NCBI GenBank assembly: GCA_040079935.1
Contig: JBEBJI010000001.1
Location: 124,001-188,000 of the forward strand
DNA from: Methylotenera_A sp040079935
GTDB lineage: Bacteria; Pseudomonadota; Gammaproteobacteria; Burkholderiales; Methylophilaceae
Length of the DNA stretch: 64,000 nucleotides
Direction: 5' to 3'
In this document: in pieces, positions 1 through 6,978 of the stretch
How the letters are laid out: each line of letters begins with the position of its first letter
Position numbering within the stretch: position 1 is the stretch's first letter
Made by a program: the position numbers and the translations under genes
The notes under the pieces: generated by a model
What the model was told of the DNA's origin: nothing
Databases searched by the model: none
Seen by the model: only the letters and a program-made list of their open reading frames with translations

Positions 1-233
1 GGCTCATTTTTTAAGCCGCGCTGTGCATAATCATCGCGATACATCGCCGCATCCAACATGCCGTGCGGAATATCTTGCTTGATGGATTTTAAAATACGTT
101 GCATCATCCACACCCCGCCGCTGTGAATACCTACTAGCGCGCTATCTTTGTTTAACAGTGTCTGTATTTTCGCAGTAACTTCAGCTAATAAGTGTTCTGG
201 GTTTGGTAAATTCAATGAGTTAGGCAGGTTCAT
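1..233 (-). CDS. pyrR: PyrR bifunctional pyrimidine regulator / uracil phosphoribosyltransferase (3' part off the left edge)
   Basis: The reverse complement from 233 begins with ATG and stays open to base 1, giving about 77 N-terminal residues. They include VGIHSGGVWMMQRI followed by YRDDYAQRG, the pattern of PyrR family phosphoribosyltransferases, where SGG and the YRDD segment sit in the nucleotide and PRPP site. PyrR proteins make UMP from uracil and PRPP and in some bacteria regulate pyr transcripts. Whether this one regulates cannot be seen. The start codon overlaps the ruvX stop by one base, so the two are translationally coupled as the last visible genes of a ribE-ribBX-yqgE-ruvX-pyrR run. 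The PRPP loop and C terminus lie outside the window. Confidence 0.85.
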   Translation of the reverse strand, partial: MNLPNSLNLPNPEHLLAEVTAKIQTLLNKDSALVGIHSGGVWMMQRILKSIKQDIPHGMLDAAMYRDDYAQRGLKNE

Positions 234-730
234 TATGCGCTTAAAGAATCAAAATAAGATTGTAATATGCTTTGCGCGGCAACTGCATCTAGCATAGCTT
301 TTTGCTTGATGCCTTTAACGCAAGCTTCGCTTAAGTTTCGCGCCGCTTCGACCGAGCTTAAACGCTCATCCACCATCACCACAGGCAAATTAAAGCGGCC
401 TTCCAGCCGCTGTGCAAATTTTTTAGAAAGCTGTGTTAATAGGTGCGGTTCATTATCCATGTGCATAGGTAACCCGACCACCAGCAAGCAGGGACGCCAC
501 TCATGGATGATATTAGCGATTTGCGCAAACTTAACTTCGTTTTCTTCGGCATTAATTGTGGTGAGTGGATGTGCGACTTTGAGTATGGTTTCGCCAGTGG
601 CCACGCCGATGCGTTTTTCACCAAAATCGAACGCCAACACTGTGCCAGTAACGCCAGGGTAACTGCGTTCTAATATAGGCAAATGGCTTTGGTTTAAACC
701 ATTTTTTGGTGACATTTTATTAGGCGACAT
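233..730 (-). CDS. ruvX: RuvX/YqgF Holliday-junction resolvase-like protein, 16S pre-rRNA processing
   Basis: A 165-aa protein of the YqgF family, an RNase H-like nuclease fold implicated in 16S rRNA 5' maturation. Visible motifs are the first acidic strand AFDFGEKRIGVA (about residues 33-44), VVGLPMHMD, VDERLSS (about 122) and the C-terminal acidic LDAVAAQ. The first roughly 30 residues precede the normal family start, so the protein may begin at the second ATG (base 715) or carry a short extension. The first ATG overlaps the yqgE stop by one base. yqgE-ruvX-pyrR is a common proteobacterial order. Confidence 0.92.
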   Translation of the reverse strand: MSPNKMSPKNGLNQSHLPILERSYPGVTGTVLAFDFGEKRIGVATGETILKVAHPLTTINAEENEVKFAQIANIIHEWRPCLLVVGLPMHMDNEPHLLTQLSKKFAQRLEGRFNLPVVMVDERLSSVEAARNLSEACVKGIKQKAMLDAVAAQSILQSYFDSLSA

Positions 731-1323
731 TAGGCGTGCCCCGCCACTTCTGACAAGCTCGCGAAATCAATGCCCATTAGGTGCATTGCGCGGTCAAATT
801 TTTCACTATTTGGCATGTCAAAAATGAGTTGATTTATTTGTTCAGAGTCACTAGTTTCAAGATTTAGCCATGCATTTTGCGCGAGTTCATTTTCGAGCTG
901 ACCAGCCGTCCAGCCCGCGTAGCCTAAGGCGATGAGCATTTTGCTGGGGCCTTTGTTTTGTGCAGTAGCCTCTAAAATATCTTTCGAAGTAGTGAGTGCA
1001 ACTTTGTTGTTGATGACGATAGTTGAGTTAAATTCATCGTGCGGCGATGGCATTATGTCGTGCAAAATAAAGCCGCGTTCAATTTGTACTGGACCACCAA
1101 AGTTTACAGTTTTCTTTAAAAGTACTGCAGATTCAGCTTCAAGTTGTATTTGTTGGAATAGATTGGCTACGGTTATATCAGCGCTACGATTGATGATCAC
1201 ACCCATGGCACCATCTTGGTTGTGCGTGCAAATGTAGGTGACGGTTTTAGAAAAATAAGGATCTGTCATGGCGGGCATCGCGATGAGAAACTGACCTGTA
1301 AGATTTAATTTTTCCAATAGCAC
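730..1323 (-). CDS. yqgE: YqgE/AlgH family protein (UPF0301)
   Basis: A 197-aa member of the UPF0301/AlgH family. It matches the family from the N terminus (LTGQFLIAMPAM) through the conserved GAMGVIINR and GGPVQIERGFILH segments. Biochemical function is unproven; the gene is nearly always next to ruvX. No ATG is available at the N terminus: the frame opens with GTG at 1323, with TTG at 1317 as the alternative. A TATAGT sequence lies just upstream, in the 37-nt gap after ribBX, and could be a minus 10 box for an internal promoter, though no clear minus 35 is seen. Confidence 0.88.
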   Translation of the reverse strand: MLLEKLNLTGQFLIAMPAMTDPYFSKTVTYICTHNQDGAMGVIINRSADITVANLFQQIQLEAESAVLLKKTVNFGGPVQIERGFILHDIMPSPHDEFNSTIVINNKVALTTSKDILEATAQNKGPSKMLIALGYAGWTAGQLENELAQNAWLNLETSDSEQINQLIFDMPNSEKFDRAMHLMGIDFASLSEVAGHA

Positions 1324-1360
1324 GCACTATACCATAAGTTTATTCTAAATAATCATCAGC

Positions 1361-2476
1361 TTAGGATTTTTTGACCTCAAGATAGCCCGTAATTTCTAAG
1401 CCAAAACCATCCATACTCGGCATTTTGCGCGGGGCTGCCATCAGGCGCATTTTACGCACCCCTAAATCCAACAAAATCTGCGAGCCAATACCGTAAGTGC
1501 GCAGCTCTTGGTTGTAGCGAGTTGGCTCATCGGCGTGTTGAATACGCGCAATTAAATCACTGCCAGACTCGCTATGATTAAGCAAAACAACCACGCCAGA
1601 AGGCGCTCCAGATATGGCTTGCAGGGCATCGATTAAACTCCAACTATGGTTGCGATTACTGCTGTCGAGCAAATCTAACACAGAAAGCGGCTCGTGTACG
1701 CGTACTAGTGTTTCTTGTTCTGCGCTCGGCGTGCCTTTTACCAACGCCAAATGTGTTTCGAGCGTAATTTTATCGCGATAAGCCACTAAACGCATACTGC
1801 CATGGGAGGTAGCAACCATGCGGCTCGCAGCCCGTTCAATTAATTTCTCATTTTCACTTCTGTAGCTAATTAAATCGGCAATGGTGCCAATTTTGATGTT
1901 GTGTTGTTGCGCGATTTCAACCAAATCGGGCAAGCGCGCCATTTCGCCATCGTCTTTTAAAATTTCGCAAATAACTGATGCAGGTTCGCAGTCCGCCAGT
2001 GTGGCCAAATCGCTGCCCGCCTCGGTGTGGCCTGCTCGCACTAGCACACCGCCATTTAGAGCTGCCAGTGGAAACACATGACCTGGGCTGACGATGCTTT
2101 TTGCGTTGGCATTTTTTGCAACTGCAGCTTTAATAGTCGTTGCGCGGTCAGCGGCCGATATGCCAGTGGTGACGCCGCTTGCAGCTTCGATTGAAATTGT
2201 AAAATTGGTGCCCAAGCGTGAATCGTTTTTCTCTACCATCGGTGGTAAATCTAGTTGCTGACAACGTGCCTCGGTAAGCGTCAGGCAAATTAAACCACGA
2301 CCAAATTTGGCCATAAAGTTGATGTGCTCAGCTGTTGCAAATTCGGCAGCAATAACAAAGTCGCCTTCGTTTTCACGATTTTCATCATCTACCAAAATCA
2401 CCATTTTGCCCGCTTTAATATCGGCGATGATTTCGGTAATTGGACTAATTGAATTATGGGGCATTGGTGCTTTCAT
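1361..2476 (-). CDS. ribBA: RibBX: DHBP synthase with a degenerate GTP cyclohydrolase II-like domain
   Basis: The N-terminal half (about residues 10-205) is 3,4-dihydroxy-2-butanone-4-phosphate synthase, with VDDENRENEGD and RAGHTEAGSDL in the expected order. It converts ribulose 5-phosphate to the four-carbon riboflavin precursor. The C-terminal half is homologous to GTP cyclohydrolase II and keeps the YGIGSQIL region, but it contains no cysteine at all, so the zinc site needed for cyclohydrolase activity is missing. Such RibBX hybrids are known in Proteobacteria. The open frame starts at TTG 2485; ATG at 2476 or 2464 is more likely, overlapping the end of ribE. A degenerate copy of the dispersed 35-bp repeat sits at 1593-1627 inside the C-terminal domain. 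Confidence 0.9.
   Translation of the reverse strand: MKAPMPHNSISPITEIIADIKAGKMVILVDDENRENEGDFVIAAEFATAEHINFMAKFGRGLICLTLTEARCQQLDLPPMVEKNDSRLGTNFTISIEAASGVTTGISAADRATTIKAAVAKNANAKSIVSPGHVFPLAALNGGVLVRAGHTEAGSDLATLADCEPASVICEILKDDGEMARLPDLVEIAQQHNIKIGTIADLISYRSENEKLIERAASRMVATSHGSMRLVAYRDKITLETHLALVKGTPSAEQETLVRVHEPLSVLDLLDSSNRNHSWSLIDALQAISGAPSGVVVLLNHSESGSDLIARIQHADEPTRYNQELRTYGIGSQILLDLGVRKMRLMAAPRKMPSMDGFGLEITGYLEVKKS
1593..1627 (+). repeat. 35-bp dispersed repeat, degenerate copy in ribBX
   Basis: The arms ACGCCAGAAGGC and GGCTTGCAGGGC match those of the clear copies in purL and DUF455, at the exact 12-11-12 spacing, but the core reads GCTCCAGATAT and is diverged. In the protein it encodes ALQAISGAPSG, parallel to ALQTNIHEPSG in purL. 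Confidence 0.5.
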
Positions 2477-3065
2477 TTTTTTCAAGTGCCCACTCTGACA
2501 TGCGTTCTACATAGCGAGTAATTTGGTCAATCTCAATATTGACGAGACTTCCAGCGCTTAAATTGTTAAGCGTCGTGTGTTCTAAAGTGTGCGGAATAAT
2601 GTTCATACTAAACGTGTCTTGTGCAATGGTGTTGACGGTTAAGCTCACGCCATCCACGCAAATCGAGCCCTTTTTGGCGATATATTTAGAAATTTCATGC
2701 GGTGCGCGAACCTCGAGCAACCAGCATTCGCCCAAGTTAGTAAATCGCTTCACTTCACCCACGCCATCGACATGACCGCTGACCAAATGCCCGCCGAGCC
2801 TATCGCTTAGGCGCAATGCTTTTTCTAAATTCACCTCATTTTTATTATCTAAGCCCGTTGTCACACTCAGCGTTTCTTTTGAAACATGTGCCTCAAAATG
2901 CGTTTTAGTGAGATTTGTCACCGTTAAACACACACCATTGACGGCGATGCTGTCGCCCAAAATTACATCATCTAAATGAGTAGTGCGGATTGAAAGCTTG
3001 AGATCATCACCCTGTTCTGTGATGGCATCGATGTGACCAATTGCTTGAATAATTCCAGTAAACAT
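2454..3065 (-). CDS. ribE: Riboflavin synthase alpha chain
   Basis: A 203-aa protein beginning MFTGIIQAIG, the diagnostic start of riboflavin synthase. It has two homologous lumazine-binding barrels (about 1-95 and 96-190); SVAVNGVCLTV-like and GVSLTV motifs mark the two halves. It dismutates two 6,7-dimethyl-8-ribityllumazine molecules into riboflavin. Its 3' end overlaps the start of ribBX, so the two are probably translated together. I looked for an FMN riboswitch in the 208-base upstream gap and did not recognise one. Confidence 0.95.
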   Translation of the reverse strand: MFTGIIQAIGHIDAITEQGDDLKLSIRTTHLDDVILGDSIAVNGVCLTVTNLTKTHFEAHVSKETLSVTTGLDNKNEVNLEKALRLSDRLGGHLVSGHVDGVGEVKRFTNLGECWLLEVRAPHEISKYIAKKGSICVDGVSLTVNTIAQDTFSMNIIPHTLEHTTLNNLSAGSLVNIEIDQITRYVERMSEWALEKNESTNAP

Positions 3066-3220
3066 ATGAGTAATATAGTGTAATAGCGCTTTAACCCATA
3101 CGGGCTATTGTGTTTGTAAGCTAATGTGGGGTATTTTAGCAGGTGTAAATGAAGTTGCAGTCAAGAATTTAACTATCAGCACTATTCTTTAGATAATCAA
3201 GCTAATAAAAAAGTTGGCAC

Positions 3221-3243
3221 ACATGTTGCAAAAGTGAACATGT
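3221..3243. promoter_or_regulatory. 7-bp inverted repeat upstream of the 559-aa gene
   Basis: ACATGTT and AACATGT face each other across a 9-base spacer, ending 30 bases before the ATG at 3274. The size fits a dimeric regulator's operator, but no regulator gene is adjacent. The rest of the 3066-3273 divergent gap shows no other clear element. Confidence 0.3.
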
Positions 3244-3273
3244 CATTTACTTTTTATTGAGCAGGTACTAAAA

Positions 3274-4953
3274 ATGTTAGCTACGGTAAAGCATAAAATT
3301 CAGGCGGTTTTACATCCTCAAGATGCGCAAAAAAATCTTGGGTGGATGGACACGCTTACTGAAGTGGACGAACTGGCTGCGCTTAAAGAGATTACAGCGC
3401 AGTTGGTGAAAATTCAATTTAACTCAACCAAAAATCTGGATTACCACATTGATTTGGTGCTTGAAATCGATAGAAAAACATATAAGCATGCGAAGGAAAT
3501 TACACATAACTACTTGACTGTATTGAAATTAAGTAGAGGAGTAGAAACTGAAGTTTATAATACGGTGTATTCATATCAGCGTCAACTTTATGTGGCATAC
3601 ACACAATTTTTAGAGTGTTATTTGGCGCAAAATAAGATAGTTTTTGCTGACACAAAAATGAATTTAATTTTAGCGCGGCACTTAAATGCTACTTTTGCAG
3701 CAGCAAAATGGCGCTATTTTGATGATCAACCTGCGCCAATTGGTACTTGGGTAAATGTTTGTAAAGTCATCAAATGTGCTGAAAATTTGTCATTAATGAA
3801 TACCAATTTATTTTTGTATGACTTTCAAACAAAAGAAACCAGCCTTGCAACGTTATTGAAGCGTGGTTTTATGATGGATTCTTTGCAGAAGAGTAGCTAC
3901 ACCCGTCTGCAAATTCAAATGACAGAGCAAATTCTTAAAGTTTGGGCAAGCAATCCGCTTATTACTATTAAGCATAAACAAGATAAGTATCAATTTTTTA
4001 TTAACATTGAGTCTTACAAAGGCCCTGAGCGTATTCGTGCGGTCGAAAAATTTGCCGACTATCGTTTTTGGAAAACTACACGCTTGGTCGATAAGATTGA
4101 AGCTTATTTATGCGCAGTGGATACTCAAAAGCCACTACAAGAATTTGGGCTAGAGAGAATGGCATCAACTGGTGTTATGGTGAAATTGTTTAAAAAACTT
4201 CGTGTCGACTGGTGCGTAGAAGGTTACGAACGCCAACGCAGAAAAGAAACTAGAAATAAACGTAATAAGTTAATTAATGTGAGTTATGGCTTACAGGATA
4301 TTTGCCGCCGCCTAAATGCCGCAAAACCTAAGCTGGTAAAAGATACATTGCAGCCTATGTATGAGGATGACGGTTTGTATGACTTTGAAATGCGCGTGGC
4401 TAAGCACCGTGTTAAACCAGAGTCGCAAGTACTTAAACCAAGCCAAACCAAATTAGGTAGCGAAAACTGGTGGCTTGTGGACGAAAGTGCTAGAGGATTT
4501 GGTGTGGATCTGGGCAAAACTTACAGCAGTTGGATCGAGGCTGGCAAGCTGATTGGTTATACCTCGCAAGAAGATAAAGACTTGTTTGTCATCGCGGAAA
4601 TTAAAAGCGTACGCAAGCAATCTAATGGTAACTACCGTGCAGGGCTGGAAGTGCTAGGAACGCATGGCTCTTCGGTGAGGGTTGGACGCGTGGATAGAAA
4701 CAATGTTGCAGAGGCGCTTAGCGGTTATTTTGTGGAGGATAAAGATACGGACCTTAGCCATTTGAACACCTATTTGGGTGTATTTCTGGGTAAAGAAAAC
4801 GATAGCAAATCCAATAAGGCTTCTATAATCTTGCCGCGAAGCGAGTATAAACGTGGCAATAAATTCAAAATTAATATTGCCGGAAACGACGAGGTGTTGG
4901 AAATGGGGTTGCCTCTTATGAAGCAACGTGAATGGGTACGCGTGGCCATTTAA
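3274..4953 (+). CDS. Unrecognised 559-aa cytoplasmic protein
   Basis: I do not recognise this family with confidence. The ATG at 3274 is preceded by GCAGG at a reasonable distance. There is no signal peptide and no membrane segment. Residues 1 to about 390 look mainly helical and rich in Lys, Arg and Tyr. From about 395 to the end the sequence alternates short beta-like stretches with turns (GVDLGKTYSSW, KLIGYTSQEDKDLFVIAEI, LGTHGSSVRVGRVDR). This recalls a PilZ-like or Tudor-like barrel, but I cannot point to an intact cyclic-di-GMP motif. It is a single gene: divergent from ribE and followed after 80 bases by lolC on the same strand, with a long hairpin between. Confidence 0.75.
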   Translation: MLATVKHKIQAVLHPQDAQKNLGWMDTLTEVDELAALKEITAQLVKIQFNSTKNLDYHIDLVLEIDRKTYKHAKEITHNYLTVLKLSRGVETEVYNTVYSYQRQLYVAYTQFLECYLAQNKIVFADTKMNLILARHLNATFAAAKWRYFDDQPAPIGTWVNVCKVIKCAENLSLMNTNLFLYDFQTKETSLATLLKRGFMMDSLQKSSYTRLQIQMTEQILKVWASNPLITIKHKQDKYQFFINIESYKGPERIRAVEKFADYRFWKTTRLVDKIEAYLCAVDTQKPLQEFGLERMASTGVMVKLFKKLRVDWCVEGYERQRRKETRNKRNKLINVSYGLQDICRRLNAAKPKLVKDTLQPMYEDDGLYDFEMRVAKHRVKPESQVLKPSQTKLGSENWWLVDESARGFGVDLGKTYSSWIEAGKLIGYTSQEDKDLFVIAEIKSVRKQSNGNYRAGLEVLGTHGSSVRVGRVDRNNVAEALSGYFVEDKDTDLSHLNTYLGVFLGKENDSKSNKASIILPRSEYKRGNKFKINIAGNDEVLEMGLPLMKQREWVRVAI

Positions 4954-4997
4954 ATTTAGCTTCTGCCAATTTAAGCATTAAATTTTTCTAGCTTGGC

Positions 4998-5031
4998 TAG
5001 AATCTTTGCAGCATAAACTGCTAAGATTCTA
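4998..5031 (+). promoter_or_regulatory. 14-bp hairpin directly before the lolC start codon
   Basis: TAGAATCTTTGCAG (4998-5011) and CTGCTAAGATTCTA (5018-5031) pair at 13 of 14 positions around a 6-base loop, and the stem ends 3 bases before the lolC ATG. No Shine-Dalgarno sequence is visible outside the stem. The hairpin could end transcripts of the upstream gene (no T run follows) or control lolC translation. Confidence 0.45.
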
Positions 5032-5033
5032 CA

Positions 5034-6299
5034 ATGTCCTTCATTACAAAACTGCCGTTTGAGCTCTTTGTTGGCTTGCGCTATTTACGCGCAAAGCGCA
5101 AAAGTCACTTTACTACTTTCATTTCTATCACCAGCATGGTCGGCATCGCGCTTGGCGTAGCCGTGCTTATCGTCGTGCTTTCGGTGATGAATGGCTTTGG
5201 CACTGAACTACGAAATCGCATTTTAGGTGTGGCTTCGCATTTGCAAATTACGCAGGGCGATAATACGCTGGCAAACTGGCAGCAGGTGGTAGCTGGTGTT
5301 GATGGCGTGCCACATGTGCTGGCGGCCGCACCTTTTGTAATGGGGCAGGGTATGCTGTCGTTTAATTCGGCTGCACAAGGTACATTGGTACGTGGCATCG
5401 TGCCTGCAGATGAAATTAAAGTAGCAGAATTTGCTGATAAAATGAAAGTTGGTAAGCTAGATGACCTGCGCGCAGGTGAGTTCAACATTGTTTTAGGCGC
5501 AGATTTGGCCTACGCTTTAGGCGCAACGGTAGGCGAAAAAATCGTGCTCATGTCGCCATCGGGTCAAGCAACCCCAGTTGGCACCATGCCGCGCATGAGG
5601 CAATTTAAATTGGTTGGCTTGTTCGAAATGGGCTATCAGAATTACGACTCTGGCTTGGCGCTTATTCACATGGAAGATGCTGCCAAACTGTATCGTATGG
5701 GTGATAAAATCACCGGTTTGCGCATCAAGCTAGATGACCCATTTTTAACGCTAGAAGTCGCGCCAGCTATTGCTACCAAACTAGCAGGGCAGGGCAATTA
5801 TTACATCAGCGATTGGGTGCAAGAAAACCCGAATTTTTTCGCCGCGCTTAAAATGGAAAAACGTATCATGTCGATTATTATGGTGCTGGTTGTGGCGGTG
5901 GCCGCATTTAATATTGTTTCCACGCTCATTATGGCGGTTATCGATAAGCGCGCCGACATCGCCATTATGCGCACTTTTGGCGCAAGTCCGCGCAGTATTA
6001 TGTGCATTTTTATTATCCAAGGCGCGCTCATCGGCATTATCGGTACTTTGTTGGGCGTCACGCTGGGCTTGCTCATTGCGCTTAATATTGGTGTAATTGT
6101 GCCGTTTATCGAAAATTTATTTCACGTACAATTTTTAGCTAAAGATGTCTATTATATTAGCGAGGTGCCGTCACAAGTGCTGTGGTCGGATGTCACGGCG
6201 ATTACGCTCACTTCGATTGTTTTAAGCCTGCTGGCCACCCTCTATCCGAGTTACAAAGCGTCGCAAATTAATCCAGCGGAAGCGTTACGTTATGAGTAA
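5034..6299 (+). CDS. lolC: Lipoprotein-releasing ABC transporter permease (LolC/LolE family)
   Basis: A 421-aa inner membrane permease. A first transmembrane helix around residues 25-50 (ending VVLSVMNGF) is followed by a large periplasmic domain, then three C-terminal helices (about 275-300, 325-355, 385-405) ending in the typical NPAEALRYE. With LolD it extracts outer-membrane-destined lipoproteins from the inner membrane for LolA. Only one permease gene is next to lolD, whereas E. coli has lolC and lolE, so a homodimeric LolF-type arrangement is possible unless a second permease lies elsewhere. The last 8 bases overlap lolD. Confidence 0.93.
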   Translation: MSFITKLPFELFVGLRYLRAKRKSHFTTFISITSMVGIALGVAVLIVVLSVMNGFGTELRNRILGVASHLQITQGDNTLANWQQVVAGVDGVPHVLAAAPFVMGQGMLSFNSAAQGTLVRGIVPADEIKVAEFADKMKVGKLDDLRAGEFNIVLGADLAYALGATVGEKIVLMSPSGQATPVGTMPRMRQFKLVGLFEMGYQNYDSGLALIHMEDAAKLYRMGDKITGLRIKLDDPFLTLEVAPAIATKLAGQGNYYISDWVQENPNFFAALKMEKRIMSIIMVLVVAVAAFNIVSTLIMAVIDKRADIAIMRTFGASPRSIMCIFIIQGALIGIIGTLLGVTLGLLIALNIGVIVPFIENLFHVQFLAKDVYYISEVPSQVLWSDVTAITLTSIVLSLLATLYPSYKASQINPAEALRYE

Positions 6300-6978
6300 A
6301 AGCTTGAGTAGCATTATTCAATGCCAAAATCTCTGCAAAACCTATTCTGGCCTAGATGTCGCAGTATTAAATGGTATCGATTTAAACATCAACAAAGGCG
6401 AGCAAATTGCCATTGTGGGCGAATCTGGATCGGGCAAAAGTACGCTCTTGCATTTGCTCGGTGGCTTGGACGTGCCCAGCAGTGGAAATGTTGAGCTGGC
6501 AGGCAAAAATTTAAGCCAAATGTCGGAAGCCGAAAAAGGCGTGCTGCGCAATCAATCGCTGGGTTTTGTGTATCAATTTCACCATTTATTACCAGAATTC
6601 ACTGCCATCGAAAACGTGGCCATGCCGCTGTTGATTCGTCGTTTACCTCGTGAAACGGCGCTGGAAAGCGCAAAAAAAATGCTCACCAAAGTAGGCTTGG
6701 GGCATCGTTTAGAACATATGCCTGGTGAGCTTTCTGGTGGCGAGCGGCAGCGCGCTGCGTTGGCACGCGCACTAGTTTCTCGACCCGAATGTGTGCTGGC
6801 GGATGAGCCCACTGGCAATTTGGATCGCGTGACTGCTGGTCAAGTCTTTGATTTATTGTTAGAAATTAATCAAGAGCAAAATACTAGTTTGGTCGTCGTC
6901 ACGCACGATTTAAGTTTAGCCGCCAAAATGCAACGGCAATATCGGCTACAAGACGGCAAACTTATTTCATTGAGCTAG
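6292..6978 (+). CDS. lolD: Lipoprotein-releasing ABC transporter ATPase LolD
   Basis: A 228-aa ATPase subunit. Walker A GESGSGKST (about residue 43), signature LSGGERQRAAL (about 147) and Walker B CVLADEPTGNL (about 167) are intact, with the switch histidine in VVVTHD. It energises lipoprotein release by the LolC-type permease encoded immediately upstream, with an 8-base overlap indicating translational coupling. The stop codon TAG abuts the comEC ATG with no gap, so comEC is probably translated from the same message. Confidence 0.95.
   Translation: MSKSLSSIIQCQNLCKTYSGLDVAVLNGIDLNINKGEQIAIVGESGSGKSTLLHLLGGLDVPSSGNVELAGKNLSQMSEAEKGVLRNQSLGFVYQFHHLLPEFTAIENVAMPLLIRRLPRETALESAKKMLTKVGLGHRLEHMPGELSGGERQRAALARALVSRPECVLADEPTGNLDRVTAGQVFDLLLEINQEQNTSLVVVTHDLSLAAKMQRQYRLQDGKLISLS

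Noticed and set aside
3066..3273. FMN riboswitch upstream of ribE
   Set aside because: No recognisable RFN conserved segments or multi-stem layout were found.
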